In this document: in pieces, positions 23,801-36,049 of the stretch
Layout: every line of letters begins with the position of its first letter
Numbering within the stretch: position 1 is the stretch's first letter
Notes under the pieces: generated by a model
The model's database searches: none
Told to the model about the DNA's origin: nothing
Seen by the model: the letters and a program-made list of their open reading frames with translations, nothing else
Made by a program: the position numbers and the translations under genes
Assembly (NCBI GenBank): GCA_014529385.2
Contig: CM043953.1
Coordinates: forward strand, 116,093,049 to 116,157,048
Direction: 5' to 3'
Source of the DNA: Adiantum capillus-veneris
Taxonomy: Eukaryota; Streptophyta; Polypodiopsida; Polypodiales; Pteridaceae
Length of the DNA stretch: 64,000 nt

Positions 23801-25950
23801 GGTGCCCTATGTCCCATTTGGAGACCTTGTGGCCCAAGGGCCATAGGGTGGCAATGTACAATCTCAAGGGACATAGGGTTCCCTATGTTGCTTTTGGTGA
23901 TCCTATGGTCATAGTGCTTGTTAATGTGCACCATGGGTTTCCCTATGTTCCTTATGTCCATTCTTGGGCCCAAGGATGTCCTCTAGTATGATGTGAGACC
24001 CTATGGCCTTAGGGTCATAGGGTGCCCTAAGTCCAATCTAAAGACCTTGTGGCCTAAGAGCCATAGGGTTTCCTATGTTCCTTTTGCAGATCATATGGAA
24101 CTTGGGTTCCTTATGTTCCCAGGGCCATAGGATCACAAAGTGCTCTATGTCCCATATAGAGACCTTATGGCCCAAGGGCCATAGGGTGGCAGTGTACAAT
24201 CTCAAGGGACATAGTGTTCCCTATGTTACTTTTGTAGATCCTATGGCCCTAGTGCCGTAGGGGCATGGGGCTGCCATGGTGCCCGTTAATGTGCACCATG
24301 GGGTTCCCTAGAATTTCCTCTAGTATAATGTGAGACCCTATGGCCTTATGGTCAAAAGGTGTCCTATGTTTCTTCTAAAGACCCTGTGGCCCAAGGGCCA
24401 TAGGATGGCAATGTAAAATCTCAAGGGCCATAGAGTTCCCTATATTTTTTTTGGAGGTCCTATGGTCCTAGGGCCATAGGATCTCCAAAAGAAACATATG
24501 GCCCTAAGGTCATAGGACCACCGGGTGCCCTATGTCTCATTTGGAGACCTTGTGGCCCAAGGGCCATAGGGTGGCAATGTACAATCTCAAGGGCCAAAGG
24601 GTTCCCTATGTACCTTAGGGTCACAGGGTAACCTAAGTCCCATCTAAAGACCTTGTGGCCCAAGATGCCCTCTAGTATGATGAGAGACCCTATTTCCTTA
24701 GGGTCATAGGGTGACCTATGTTCCATCTGAAGACCCTGTGGCTCAAGGACCATAGGGTGGAAATGTACAATATCAAGGACCATAGGGTTCTTTCGTATGT
24801 TATTTTTGAAGATCCTATGGCCCAAGGTCCATAGGGTGGCAATGACAATCTCAAGGGCCATAGGATTCCCTATGTTCCTTTTGGAGATCCTGTGGCCCTA
24901 GGGCCATAGGATGTCCAAAAGGAACATATGTCCCTAGGGCCATAGGATTGGAGGGTGGCCTATGTCCCATGTGGAGACCTTGTGGCCCAAGGGCCATAGG
25001 GTGGGAATGTATAATCTCAAGGGCCATAGGGTATGGGGCTGTCACGGTGCTTGTTAATGTGCACTATGTACCTAGGCCACCCTTGGGCCCTAGGATTCTT
25101 TCTAGTATGATGTGAGACCCTATGGCCTTAGGGTCACAGGGTGCCCTATGTCCCATATAAAGACCTTGTAGCCTAAGGGCAATAGGGTTCCCTATGTTCT
25201 TTTTGGAGATCCTATGGCCATAGGATCTTCAAAAGAAGCAATATGGCCCTAGTTCCATAGGATCAAAGGGTGCCCTATGTCCCATCGAAAGACCTTGTGC
25301 CATAGGGTGGCAATGTACAATCTCAAGGGCCATAGGGTTCCCTGTATTCGTTTTAAAGATCCTATGGTCCTAGGGCCCTAGGGATATGGGGCGGCCATGG
25401 TACCGTTAATGTTCACCATGGGGCTCTTTATGATCCTTATGGCAAACCTTGGGCCCTAGGATGCCGTCTAGTATGATGTGAGACCTTATGGTCTTAGGGT
25501 CAAGGGTGCCCTAGGTTCCTTTTGAAGACCATAGGATTTTCCTATGTTCCTCAAGGGCCATAGGGTTCTCTATGTTCCTTTTGGAGATCCTATGGCCCTA
25601 GGACCATAGGATATCCAAAAGAAACATAAGACACCCTAGGGCATCCTATGATCCTAGTGGCATAGAGTTTGTCACTAACATAAAGAGCATCCTATGGCCC
25701 TAGGGTGCATAAAGGTGCAAAAAGATGAACATATGGTCCTTATCTAGTGCATCTTGATCACCCTATGGCCCTAAGGCCGTAGGGTTCCTTGTTTATGTAA
25801 AGATGCAAAAATATGAGCTTATGGTCCTTAGATACAAAATAGATCTTGTTAAAGTAAAATGTTTTAGAGATCAAGCATGGCCATAGGTTGTCAATATAGA
25901 GACTCTACTTAGGCCCTTAGGCCACCCATGTAGCACTAGAGCCATTTATA
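20848..25950 (-). repeat. CCATAGGG satellite, third block, inverted relative to the first two
   Basis: The orientation word here is CTCTAGTATGATGTGAG, the reverse complement of the word in 19.1-20.8 kb. It recurs at about 20,848, 21,858, 22,670, 23,068, 23,985, 24,325, 24,674, 25,105 and 25,473, spaced roughly 270-540 bp and larger. Between these words lie GGGTGGCAATGTACAATC, TTCCCTATGTTCCTTTTGG and ATCCTATGGCCCTAGGGCC units. Repeat fragments thin out after 25.7 kb. Confidence 0.92.
22851..22892. repeat. 42-bp perfect palindrome
   Basis: The half-site TTTTGGAGATCCTATGGCCC plus T is followed directly by its exact reverse complement, with no spacer. Imperfect versions of the same palindrome occur near 24,450-24,492, 24,880-24,921 and 25,580-25,621, so it is a standard satellite module that is perfect at this site. 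Confidence 0.95.
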
Positions 25951-26026
25951 ACAAAGTATTTGTTATGTTGTTAAGTTTACATAAAATTGGCTCAATCATA
26001 TTCAAATCAAACATAAATACAAAATA

Positions 26027-28744
26027 ATGTTGTATTGTTATGTTTATAGAGATATGGCTCAATCCTTCTCAAAGAAAAGAATGCCAAAGTCAGTTGATGC
26101 AATATGCTCCACTCCAAGCCCATGGTATCTAGATTTTCACGTACCAAGTGGTAAATCTGATGAGAGAGTCCACTTGTTCTTTAAAGATAAAGAGCAATCT
26201 CCCTTTAAAGATTGTGGAATTGTCAAGGAGATAAATAAAGATTGCTCAAATCTTGACATGTCTCCATGTCTTAGTGTGAAAGTACAAAATGGTGATTGTT
26301 ACTTGCTAGAGCCCATGGACTTTGTTTGGGAGTCGTTGAAAGTAAGTAGTGATGGAGAGACGATGATAAAGGCAGGGTGGATAGAAATCAGAGAAGCTAC
26401 TCCAAGTGAGAATATTATGGACATGTTTATTGAAGGCTTCAAGAATTTTATTCAGTATTTAGCCAACTTGAAGGCACTGAAAAGTAGGAAGCGGAAAAAT
26501 GAAGGTACAAGTCAAGTTAATCAGAATAAAACTTTAAAGGAGAGTGAAGCACCCTCAGTCGGCACTAGCGCTGGAATTGTGGAGCAAGAAATTCATTCAC
26601 TTGTACCTCTAGAAGCTCAACATAGGGATGAAGCTAGTTTAATTGGAACTCCTTTAATAACTCCTTCAATAGCAGTAATTGCAGACTCAGCTTCAGTGAA
26701 GGTGCTAGCCTCAATTGTTCAGCCAGAAGAACAAGATCTTGATAAAGATGTTAAGAAGACTTTCAAGAGTGGGCTAGATGGGTACATTGGAATAGAGCAC
26801 TACTTCAAGTTTGGGGTCCAATGTACTCAACTCATATCTGTTGACGAATGCGATCTTGCACCTGATCACTTCAAATGTAGGCCATTGTCAGGTGTGTATG
26901 CAAGTTCCTTGTAAGGCAATTTGCAAAGCACTCTAGACCAGTCTCCAATGCATCTAACCTCATGCCATATGATCCCACAAAAAAAGAGCCTCTAAAAGCT
27001 AATGAAGTACATGTAGACAAGCTGGCAACATAACACTACTGGATTCTTTCTAGTCAACACTCTATATTTGCCGCTATAGCATTTTTGCGCAATAAGAGCA
27101 CTAAATATGCTTCAAGGAGAGAGTTCTACAAATATAGAACCGCAAGGATTGCTGTAGATGACCCTAAAGATATTGCAGTGCAAATCTCCAAAATGGAGAA
27201 CATAGAAACACAGACAACAATGAAGAACCAACCTTATGTGGAGGTCTTGAAGCAAGGACGTGGACAGTGGCTAGCATATTCTTCTCCTACAAAACCAAAG
27301 GGAGGTGTTCCCCTTGGTCATGAGAGTCAAAAAGATTGGGATGTAAGATCTATTTCTTGTTTCTAATTTTGTTAAGCTACAAATATAGATAAAACCTTAC
27401 TACTTTTTGTTTCTTGTAGGTCTTTGTGATTGTGGCAAACATCACATTTAACCATAGTTCATTTTCCAATAGAGAATCCCACATGGTCATGTACCCGAAT
27501 GACATCGATGAGGAGTGGATAAACATCCTAGAGAAGCATCAAGCCTTGTCTACTTGTGCACGCCAACCAAGCATAACTACTTTTAGATGCTTGCGAGGCT
27601 TAGAAGATGATGATGTTAAGGTGTTACAAAAAGAGCTACTAGAAGAAAATATTTGCTTGGTGAAGCGGCCGCATCAACCAGACATGCTGGACCTCTCTGC
27701 ACGTGCAACAAACATCAAACAAACAAAGGTATTTTTGGCTGAGATGTTCAATTTGTTCAAAGAGATTGATCCAATAGAAGCCATTACGTCATGGGAGGAA
27801 TGTTGGTCTCATTATAACATTACAGATGAGATCTACAAATCTCTCTTTACCAGCTGCACTCGATGGCTACATCTTAGGCTTCATAAAACAAAGGAGACAC
27901 CAGCAATTCCAGAAGTCACCAAGGGATATGTGCAATGGATATTTGCACAAAATAATGGTACATCTAGATTATAGTTCATCTTACCATGGACCGTAAAGTG
28001 CGTGGGGAAGAATCTAGAAGGCATTGAGTTTCTTCAAGGTGATAATAATTCTACAGTGCGTGTTGGTGTATGCATCATAAACACAACACACAAGGGCATT
28101 ATATCTAGTGGTTGGAGTGCTACCCAATTTGGTAACGTTATTGATGGAGTTTGCAGGATAGCACATCAAGCATCAGAATTTGTTATTGTTGGTCTAGTGA
28201 AGTATCAACATGCTGCTTCTCTTGAGAAGGCAATCTCTAAAAAAGCAAAATGGTATGAGTTGCATGCTTTGCCTCTTGGCTCCTTGATAGCATCAGAGAC
28301 CGTCCAACCCACCGCTCTTTGTGAAGTAATTTTTGGAGTTTGGGATTTCTTTAGTCAAGAGGAGCAATACACCAATCACTCTACTCTCAAGGAGCCTCTC
28401 TTTCAAAAATGTCTACTCTAGGCATTGACGATGAAGAAGAGTTTGATGCTTTGACTACCGCCAAATCTTTTTTTGTGTGTTGTGCCATCAAGTGTATTTG
28501 TCTCAAAGAAGATGATAAGGTAGTGGACAAGTTTTCACTTGGTTATGGGACCAAAGAGGCACTTCTACAGCAACGAAAGGTGATATCAGCTACTTGTACC
28601 AATGAGCAAATGACTGAGCTAGAAGCCCTTTTCCATTCTACAATAAATGAAGATGATGAGCTTAAAAGGTGGGCAGGTTTGGTTTCTACTCCACAAAATG
28701 ACAATGGCAAAGACTCAGAATTTTTATTCTTTCATGATATTTAG
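26027..28744 (+). pseudogene. ParB/DGQHR-like family protein, copy A (decayed)
   Basis: Segments align in order with copy B: an N-terminal beta-rich part (YLDFHVPSGKSDERVHLFF), a Lys-rich linker, a ParB-like region with SSQHSIFAA (27,048-27,071) where copy B has DGQHSIYAA, a segment ending DWD, then an intron (27,343-27,419, GT-AG, phase 0) at the same place as in copy B, then helical C-terminal parts to DELKRWAGLVS. Lesions: frame change near 26,885, TAA at 27,031-27,033 just before the ParB-like motif, TAG near 27,972, and a frame change near 28,409. The DG of the signature is replaced by SS, so even an intact product would lack the motif. Inference: a former ~800-residue nuclear gene of a ParB-fold family. 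Homology to B is visible by eye; the fold call rests on the motif and its context. Confidence 0.7.
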
Positions 28745-31700
28745 ATCATTGATACTTGGGTTGGTGTTTTTCTTTGACTTTGTAATCTTGAACATTGATT
28801 TTGTAATCGTAAATATTGGTTTGGTTTTATTTTACAAAATAATTGTGTATGCTTATGATTTAGAGTATTTTTTGTTGAGATGATTTGAATTGAAGTGTGC
28901 AAATAATTCATGGACAAATTGTGCCAAAGAGCACCTTTCATAAGATATGTAAGCTTGGGAGTTAGAGTATCTTTAGAAATAGATGAATCAAATATCATCA
29001 CAAAATATGAAGATGTGAAAGTTTTCTAAATCTTTCTATCAAAGTTTTAAGTAGCATGTGAGTATGATGTGCTAAATGTTTAGTTTTTTATATTGAGAGA
29101 ATTCATAATCTTTTATTCTATAACTTGAGTTTATTCCGTTGTTAAGGACAATGTACATGGTCATAAGGCCAAAATTTGATTTTTAAACACAAGAAAATTT
29201 GCACTTTATGCTATCAACACCCTATGACTGTAAGTCCATAGGCTAGATCAAATAAATTTACACTTGAACAGATGATAGAGCAAGATTTTGTAATGTTCTA
29301 TCATTATGTGCTTTGTGAGAAAGCTTATGTTTTCAAATAGATTTACACTTGAAAATATCATGGAACAAAGGTTTGTATTTTTTTGGCATTATGTCCTAAT
29401 GGCTCTATACTAGAAGCGTATGGCCTTAGGGCCATAGGGTTTCTTTTTAATGTAAGGATGAAAAAAGATGAGATTATGATCATGGAGCCACAAAATACAA
29501 GTAGAGAGCCATTATGTCATCTTTATACGTACACACACATATCTTGTATCTAGTATGCAACACAACTAGACTGCCCTATGGCCTTAGGGCCATAGGATTC
29601 CTTATTGACATATAGGTGCAAAATGATGAGCATACTGTCCTTAGATGCAAAATAGAGCACTTACAATTTAGGTTTATAAGCCCTCAATAAAAGAGGGCAT
29701 CCTATGACCCTTGGCCACATGGTTTGTCACTAACATAGAGAGCATCCTATGGCCCTAAAGCCACAAGGTTCTGGTACAAAGTCATTAGTACATAATGCTC
29801 TTGTATGTATTACCTAAGGCAACTTAACCATCCTATGGCCTTAGGAACATAAGGTTCCTTGTTAATGTAAGGATGCAAAAAGATGAGATTACAACCATGG
29901 AGCCAGCTACTGCTATTGGAGAGCCATTAGGTCATCTTTGTATGCAATACATACCAATCTTGTATGTAGTACACAAGGCAGCTTGACCACCCTATGGCCC
30001 TAGAGCCATATTATGTTTTTTTTGACATAAAGGTGCAAAATGATGAGCATATAGTCCTTAGATGCAAAAATAGAGTACCTTATGGTTTAGGCTAATAAGC
30101 TCTCAATAATAGAGAGAATTTTATGATCCTAGGGACATAGGGTTTGTCTCTAACATAGAGAGCATCCCATGGCCCTAGGGCCACAGGGTTCTAGTACATA
30201 GTCACTAGTACGTAATGCTTTTGTATGTATTAGAAAAGGCAATTTGATCCCCCTATGGCACAAAGGTCATAAGGTTCTTTATTAGCATAATGGTGCATAA
30301 AGATGAGCCTATCATGTATCATTTTAAAGCTATGTGGCTGTATGATATATGATGTAGCATTTTAAATCTATGTGGTTATAAAATATATTTTGCAGCAGTT
30401 TAAGGTTATGTGATGATATGATGTTTATTGTGACATACTTTACATTGTACCACCTTCAACACTCTAAGAGATTATGGTCAAAGGGTATACAATTTTTATG
30501 GAATAATGTCATAATACTAGGACCATAGGGTGGCAATTGTATGTAGCTTTTATAGAAATTAGAGAAACCCATGATCCTAAGGCTTAGAGTCATAAGGTAG
30601 TGTGACCATTAGTTGCAAAGTATATGGTTCCTATGGTAGCACGCTATGGCCTCAAGGCCATAGGTTTATGACTGTAAGAAATAATAAAGAATTCTAAATA
30701 GGAGTGTCAAAATGTTTAAACACTATATTAGGTAAAGTGGGAAAAATCCCATTCCCAAGCTCAAAAAATTGAGTTGAAATCTCAAAATTAAGAGTATTTG
30801 AATTGTCAAAAATAAAGACATTGTTATTTTTTGATAATAAACACAAAGTTTTTATTTTATTTGATTTATTTTAAGAGTTAAGGGTTCAAAAACCCACCAT
30901 TTAATTGCTCTAATGACTCAAAGATTCAAATGTAATGTGACTAGAGCCACTAGAACATATTTTAGACCAAATAAAAAACAATGGAGATTCTCAAAGTAAA
31001 TACACCCTTGCCATAAGGATGTAGCACACCAAATGTTTAGTTTGAAATCTCATGATGGGTTTTTACTTTTGAATGAAGGTATGCTATCCATAAACCACAA
31101 CTTGGTCATTATGGTTGTTTTGTGACATGTTAGATCAATCATGTGTCCAATTTAAACATGAATCTCAAAAGCTCATGATTCAATGCCCATGATCCCTTGT
31201 TCACTTGAAAGAACAAACAAATCCCTATAGAAAAAAAGTGGGTGATCCAAGTCTCACCACCTATCTATTTAGCACACTAAGTATTTATTTTAAAAATCTT
31301 ATGAAGTGTCTTTCATTTTGGATGAAGTAGGTCATTCATAGTAGACCACTTGTCCATTATGGGTGTTTTGTTTCACTTTGAATAAAAGGAAGTTATCCAT
31401 GATCCACCACTTTTCCATTTAGACTCACCAAGTGTTCAGCGTGGATTATTTTTCTTATAAAAGAAGGTGATCTAAATTCCATGATTTGTCCATTTAGAAG
31501 TGCCAACATTGTAATTCTACTAATAGCATATACTAGCAGCCCCATATCTGATATATGGCATCATTAAATGTCAAGTCCATCAATTATAGAAGCTCCCTAT
31601 AACTTTGTAATAAAGAAGTTTATCCATGAACTGCCACTTGTCCATTGAGACTCAAACATTTGTCTATTAAAGATGTAATATGGAGGGTCTAATTCTTTTG

Positions 31701-33395
31701 GATAGGAATAGATATGTATGATCCACCACTTGTCCATTCAGAAGTGCAAATACCTTATTTCTACTATCCTAGAACCAGTGTATGATTTTAAAACTTTTTT
31801 CTTCCAATAGATTTCCAATATAGACATGTCATTGTTTCATTTATTGACATTTATTTATATTTTAGACCAACTCACTGATTTGTTAAGATACATTAGGAAG
31901 GGTCCATTTCTCCTATCTAGAAGTAGATACTCCATGATCCACTAGGTGTCCATTTAGAAGCATCACAAATCCATTTTTACTAATTGCATATGCAGTGGTA
32001 CAACTAGATCTAATATGAAGTTTCAATACATGTCACATTTACCAAGCATTCAATCTAGACACGAGTTTCAAAAGCCTCTAATCCAAGGTCCACCACATGT
32101 CCACTTTAAGTAGCCAAGAAATCACTACAAAAAAAACTTGGGTGGTCTAGGATCCACCTCCTCTCCATTCAAGTAGCACCAAGTGTTTACTTTAGAAAAT
32201 TCATGAAGGGTTTGTTTTTTGGACAAAACTTGCTAGGGATGAGATCTTTAGAATGGCTATACTCCATGATAATTGTGACTATCAAACAATGATAAGCTAG
32301 TAATGAGTAGATTCTGACAGTGTATTGAGTCTTATACAATGATATTTATTAAGGAATCAAAGTATATGAATATGACAAACATTTTTTGCTATATGGCAAG
32401 TTCATGCTAACTCAAACAAAAATGAACTTACAATAACCAATTTCAAATAGTATAAGTAATTTTCAAGACCGACACATTTGGATTCAACTTTAAAAACATC
32501 TTACCAATCCACTGTATGAGATAGTCTTTCAGTTTTTTTGATGTCATTCAGCTATGTAGCACACTTCAACATGCTAGCTTTTAACACATTCAAATAAGGA
32601 TTAATTTTATGCTACCATGTTCTCATCCAAATGTATAGATTACATGGTAGGTGGTATTGCAAGTATAGATATATAATTGATGCATTATCAGCAATTTAAT
32701 CTCACCTTCCACAAGTATACATTCATGACATAACTTGTCTAAAGATTTTTCAATTTATGATTATAAAGTGACTTTACCATTATTAATACTCAAAAGATAA
32801 AGACTAAGCTTGTTTAGCATAAGTCAAATTTTTTTTGAGGGCTACATGACCTATCATATCCTTGTCACATAAGGTTCTTAGAGTCACAAGAAAGGAAAAG
32901 ATAGAAAGGAGAAAAAAGAGAGACTAAGTATGGAAAGTTTGACATACCCATATTTTAAAGTGGTGTGCTAATTATGCTTGCAAGGGAGGATTATTAAATG
33001 CAAGGCAAGAGAAACCTTGGAAGCAATAAAACATTTGGCAAATAACAAATAAATCAACATTTGAGTGCCTTAAGGTGCATTTGAATCCCAAGCTAGGGCA
33101 ATCATAGTGCTACTTAGAGAACTTACCATAGATAAAGCTTTAGCAAATCCACAAATACAACATAAAAGCCTATATATTTATTGCTTTAACAACAAAGATG
33201 AATCAAATTGTAAAGGAGTTCCCTTAGAGTAGGGTGCACTCAAAAACAAAATCTTCTAAATTGAGACGATCATAGACAAAGAAAAGTTTCATAGAATGTA
33301 TTGAGTCTGTACAATGATTTTAAAAGGTATAGATGTACATTTGAAGACTTTTTGCTCCCAGCAAGTGTCTCTTTGAAGCATGTAGTATCTAAATC
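28745..33395. other. Gene-free region with scattered satellite and CCACTTGTCCA motifs
   Basis: 29,150-30,670 carries loose copies of CCTATGGCC...GGGCCATAGGG (for example near 29,415, 29,575, 29,740, 29,985, 30,165) in three or four broad direct repeats that also share AAAGATGAGATTA and AGAGAGCATCC words. From 30,950 the CCACTTGTCCATT field begins. No RNA gene or coding exon seen. Confidence 0.6.
30950..32210 (+). repeat. Interspersed GATCCACCACTTGTCCATTTAG repeat field, left of FCP1-like genes
   Basis: Copies of the core (with changes) are seen near 31,340, 31,395, 31,635, 31,715, 31,935, 32,085 and 32,150. Each sits in a longer unit with GTTTCAAAAGCCTATGATCC or TAGAAGCACCAACA-type words. 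It is a diffuse degenerate tandem array with a ~100-200-bp period. Confidence 0.75.
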
Positions 33396-34211
33396 TCATT
33401 TGTGTCTTCTAGACAAATAGACACTCATGACATAATTCGTCTCAGGATCAGCTGCTCTATTTACAATAGTATTGGATGTATAAGTTCTCTTGTTCTTTGC
33501 ACACAACCATCCTAACAACCATGGAACCATTGTTCCTGTTAAGAAGCTTTGAAGTTGCTCAGGGTTCTGACTCCAAATCTTCGGAAATATAAAATAAGTT
33601 CCTGGCATATTCCACATAACCCTATATGGAGTATCATCAAAAATCAATGTATTGCTAGCATCCAAATCCTCAAACCTCTGCCAAACTATAGTTAAGTTCT
33701 CATGATAAACTCTTTTGTAGCCAATTATAATATTTGGATTTTGACAGCTTTTATTGCTCAAAAAAACCTTAAACTTGGCAAGATGCCTTGGAAAGCATGT
33801 CCCGATGATATGTTGAGCTTTAGTTAGATTGGAACAGCTCCAAATCCACACCTCAAAATATTCAACGCAAAAGTCTAAGAAAAGCTCTGCATCTTGATGC
33901 ACAACATGATAAATCCCATCTTTATCGCTCACAATTTGCATGTGGTCAGCCCAAGATGGCAAAGCATCACCATGTTGAGTTTCAACTAAATGAAGTAATA
34001 TACCTTCTATATCTAAAATAAGAACTCTCTTTTGGTGTTTTAAGGTAAGTAGTAGCTGAGTAGGGGGTGGTTGATGGTTTTGGTGAGGTTTTGAGAAGGG
34101 TTGAATAGGGTGTCCTCCTTCAAAAGAGTATTGTCCCTTTAAAAACAAAATTTTTTCTTTTCTTTGCTCTGGAAACAGAAAACAACAAAGATTAGCTGAC
34201 CCTATTTGCAT
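33396..34211 (-). CDS. FCP1-like HAD-fold protein (DxEG type)
   Basis: An open 271-residue frame from ATG at 34211. Residues ~60-70 give motif I as LILDIEGILLHLV: the nucleophile Asp is kept, the second Asp of DxDx(T/V) is Glu. About residues 120-135 show FEVWIWSCSNLTKAQ, the usual strand plus (W/T)S motif II. About residues 200-215 show NTLIFDDTPYRVMWN as motif III. Length and order match the catalytic core of FCP1/SCP-type phosphatases and Tim50-like proteins. The altered motif I suggests weak or no phosphatase activity. The N-terminal 55 residues have no match. It lies downstream of a second FCP1-like locus in the same orientation, about 460 bp away. Whether it is expressed is unknown; introns could alter the N-terminus. 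Confidence 0.7.
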   Translation of the reverse strand: MQIGSANLCCFLFPEQRKEKILFLKGQYSFEGGHPIQPFSKPHQNHQPPPTQLLLTLKHQKRVLILDIEGILLHLVETQHGDALPSWADHMQIVSDKDGIYHVVHQDAELFLDFCVEYFEVWIWSCSNLTKAQHIIGTCFPRHLAKFKVFLSNKSCQNPNIIIGYKRVYHENLTIVWQRFEDLDASNTLIFDDTPYRVMWNMPGTYFIFPKIWSQNPEQLQSFLTGTMVPWLLGWLCAKNKRTYTSNTIVNRAADPETNYVMSVYLSRRHK

Positions 34212-34669
34212 AGATCAAATAGATAAAAATGACATTATTATCCAAGACCAATTAATGGTAGTTGTATGCTTAAAAATCTTAAACAATAACCACAAAATCA
34301 AAAGAAAAATTCCAAAATAACAAGAAGACAATATCAAACTCTCTGGGCACAAGGTGATCATTTTAATTCTTCAGCTTTAGTTCCATTATCGGTTCAAAAA
34401 CCAACAAAATGATTACAAGGAATGCTTTCAATGGAGGGATTACAACTTTTGGTTTTTAATGTTTTAAAGAGCTACAAAAGGTATCTCAAAGAAGGTATTG
34501 ATGTGCTGCATGTTGTTGGAAAGAAGTTGACTTTGAACTTAATATTCTCCTCCAAAGAGCACCTAGCCTGCAAGAAACCATAGCAAATAAAATGTTTTAC
34601 ATTCAAAGAACATAGAAATTACAGAAATATGAATTAATCTAGTAGCATAACTATTGTTTAAGTAGTACC

Positions 34670-35894
34670 CTAGTACTCGAGAATGTTGTGCTCTTTCATA
34701 AGCCTCTTTATGAATGCCCTTGCAGATGTAACCCTCAATGTTGGTAAGACACAACCCAATTTCCTTGCTAATGAGATAAGTTGAGATCCCTTCATGCCGT
34801 CAATATTGGTCCCTTCTTTTGACAATATTTGGAGTATTTTATTTCTTCTAGTTTCCTTTGTCCTGATTGTATTTGTTGATTCCTCTTGTTTATCAAGAAG
34901 ATCTCTTAATTTCTCAGCAAGAGGTAGCCTGTTTGTAGTGATTGCTTTTTGGACCATCTCATGTTTTGCTCTGTCCAAGGTTCAATGATCTCCTTGTAGT
35001 CATCTGTATTTGATATTGGGGACTGTCCATAGCGGTTTTCACCAATGGATACACGTACATCCTCACTCTCATCAAGTTGTAGTAAGTATGGAAGTAGCTC
35101 ACCCATGAGCATGTTATCCACTATCTCTTCTTCGTTAAACTTTGAAGGAAAAATGCAGTTGTTTGAAGGTGAAACACATCCCTTATATGGAGAATCATCA
35201 ATAAGAATTGTCCTTCTAGGGTCACATTCAAAGCATGAAGCAATTTTTGCTAATGGCTTGAACATTGCTTTAACGTGAGGGTTGTTTGGTCTAAACACAA
35301 TTTTGTTTTTAGAAGTATAGCAAGCCTCTTGAGAACAAACTACAAAAAATGGTAGTGTCTCCTCTAAATTGCTATGTAACATTCTCAACATTTGGTAAAC
35401 ATTTGCCTCTATTGCTGCAGACCAAATTCCAACATTGAACTTTGCCAATATTATCTTCAAAAACTCAATACATCTTGGTCTTAATACAATACATCGTTGG
35501 GCTCCATATTGAATAGATTCATGTTTTGAAGATGGTTGTTGAAATTGGTTTGGTAGTCCATTCAAGTCCAATATTATTGTCAAAGTAGACTTGATATATC
35601 CCTTAGAATTGAACTAGTTGCCACAACCTCGGCCTCTTGTGTTGGTATGGTAGGTTGAAAGCTTATATCCACTGCTTCACTCAATGTAGGCTCTAGCAAA
35701 GAAGCATTGGATACTTGAGCTTCTTCACCATGTGCTTGTAGTCCTTGTGTGACATTGTATGGAATATGTGGGAGACTCACATCTTTAGTTGTAGGACTGG
35801 AGTAAACCTCATTTATCGTTGTTGATTTTGATTGCAGCATAGAAGAATTTTCAGCCTCAAATTCTGGATCTAAGAAAGCACAAGTAAAGACCAC
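34670..35894 (-). pseudogene. Linker plus FCP1-like protein (DxNG type), probably frameshifted
   Basis: From 35894 a ~100-residue Ser/Thr/Glu-rich segment precedes, in another frame, an FCP1-like domain from 35583: motif I TIILDLNGLPNQ, motif II VGIWSAAIEANV, motif III RTILIDDSPYKG, then LLPYLLQLDES. This order (linker, then FCP1) and the sequence (ELLPYL, RPxxxEF, IDDxPxKG) match the 3' half of the Ulp1-FCP1 gene at 1209-2477. Near 34,975 the frame shifts into a 100-residue helical Lys/Arg-rich tail (MVQKAITTNRLPLAEKLRD...) ending at 34670. The segment at 35894 starts after an acceptor-like TTTCTTAG, so an upstream exon may exist. No Ulp1 domain was found upstream. A decayed paralogue of the first gene is the best reading. 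Confidence 0.62.
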
Positions 35895-36049
35895 TCAAAA
35901 AAGTCTCAAAGCACAATCTAGTCATGACCAAGATCATTGATAAAAGACATATATTAAAAAAACATATATTTAGTCTTCTAAACTATGACCTTCTGTCCTT
36001 CCCAAAAAAAACATGTCCAATCCACCAAATATTTAATCTAGACATGATT

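Noticed and set aside
21596-25045. Many minus-strand frames with HCHPMALGPQGLQ-type repeats
   Set aside because: Satellite units without stops in one phase. The repeated peptide follows DNA repeats exactly and shows no codon-level constraint.
15440-25950. CRISPR-like array
   Set aside because: Repeats are degenerate, of variable spacing and without unique spacers; the context is a plant nuclear genome.
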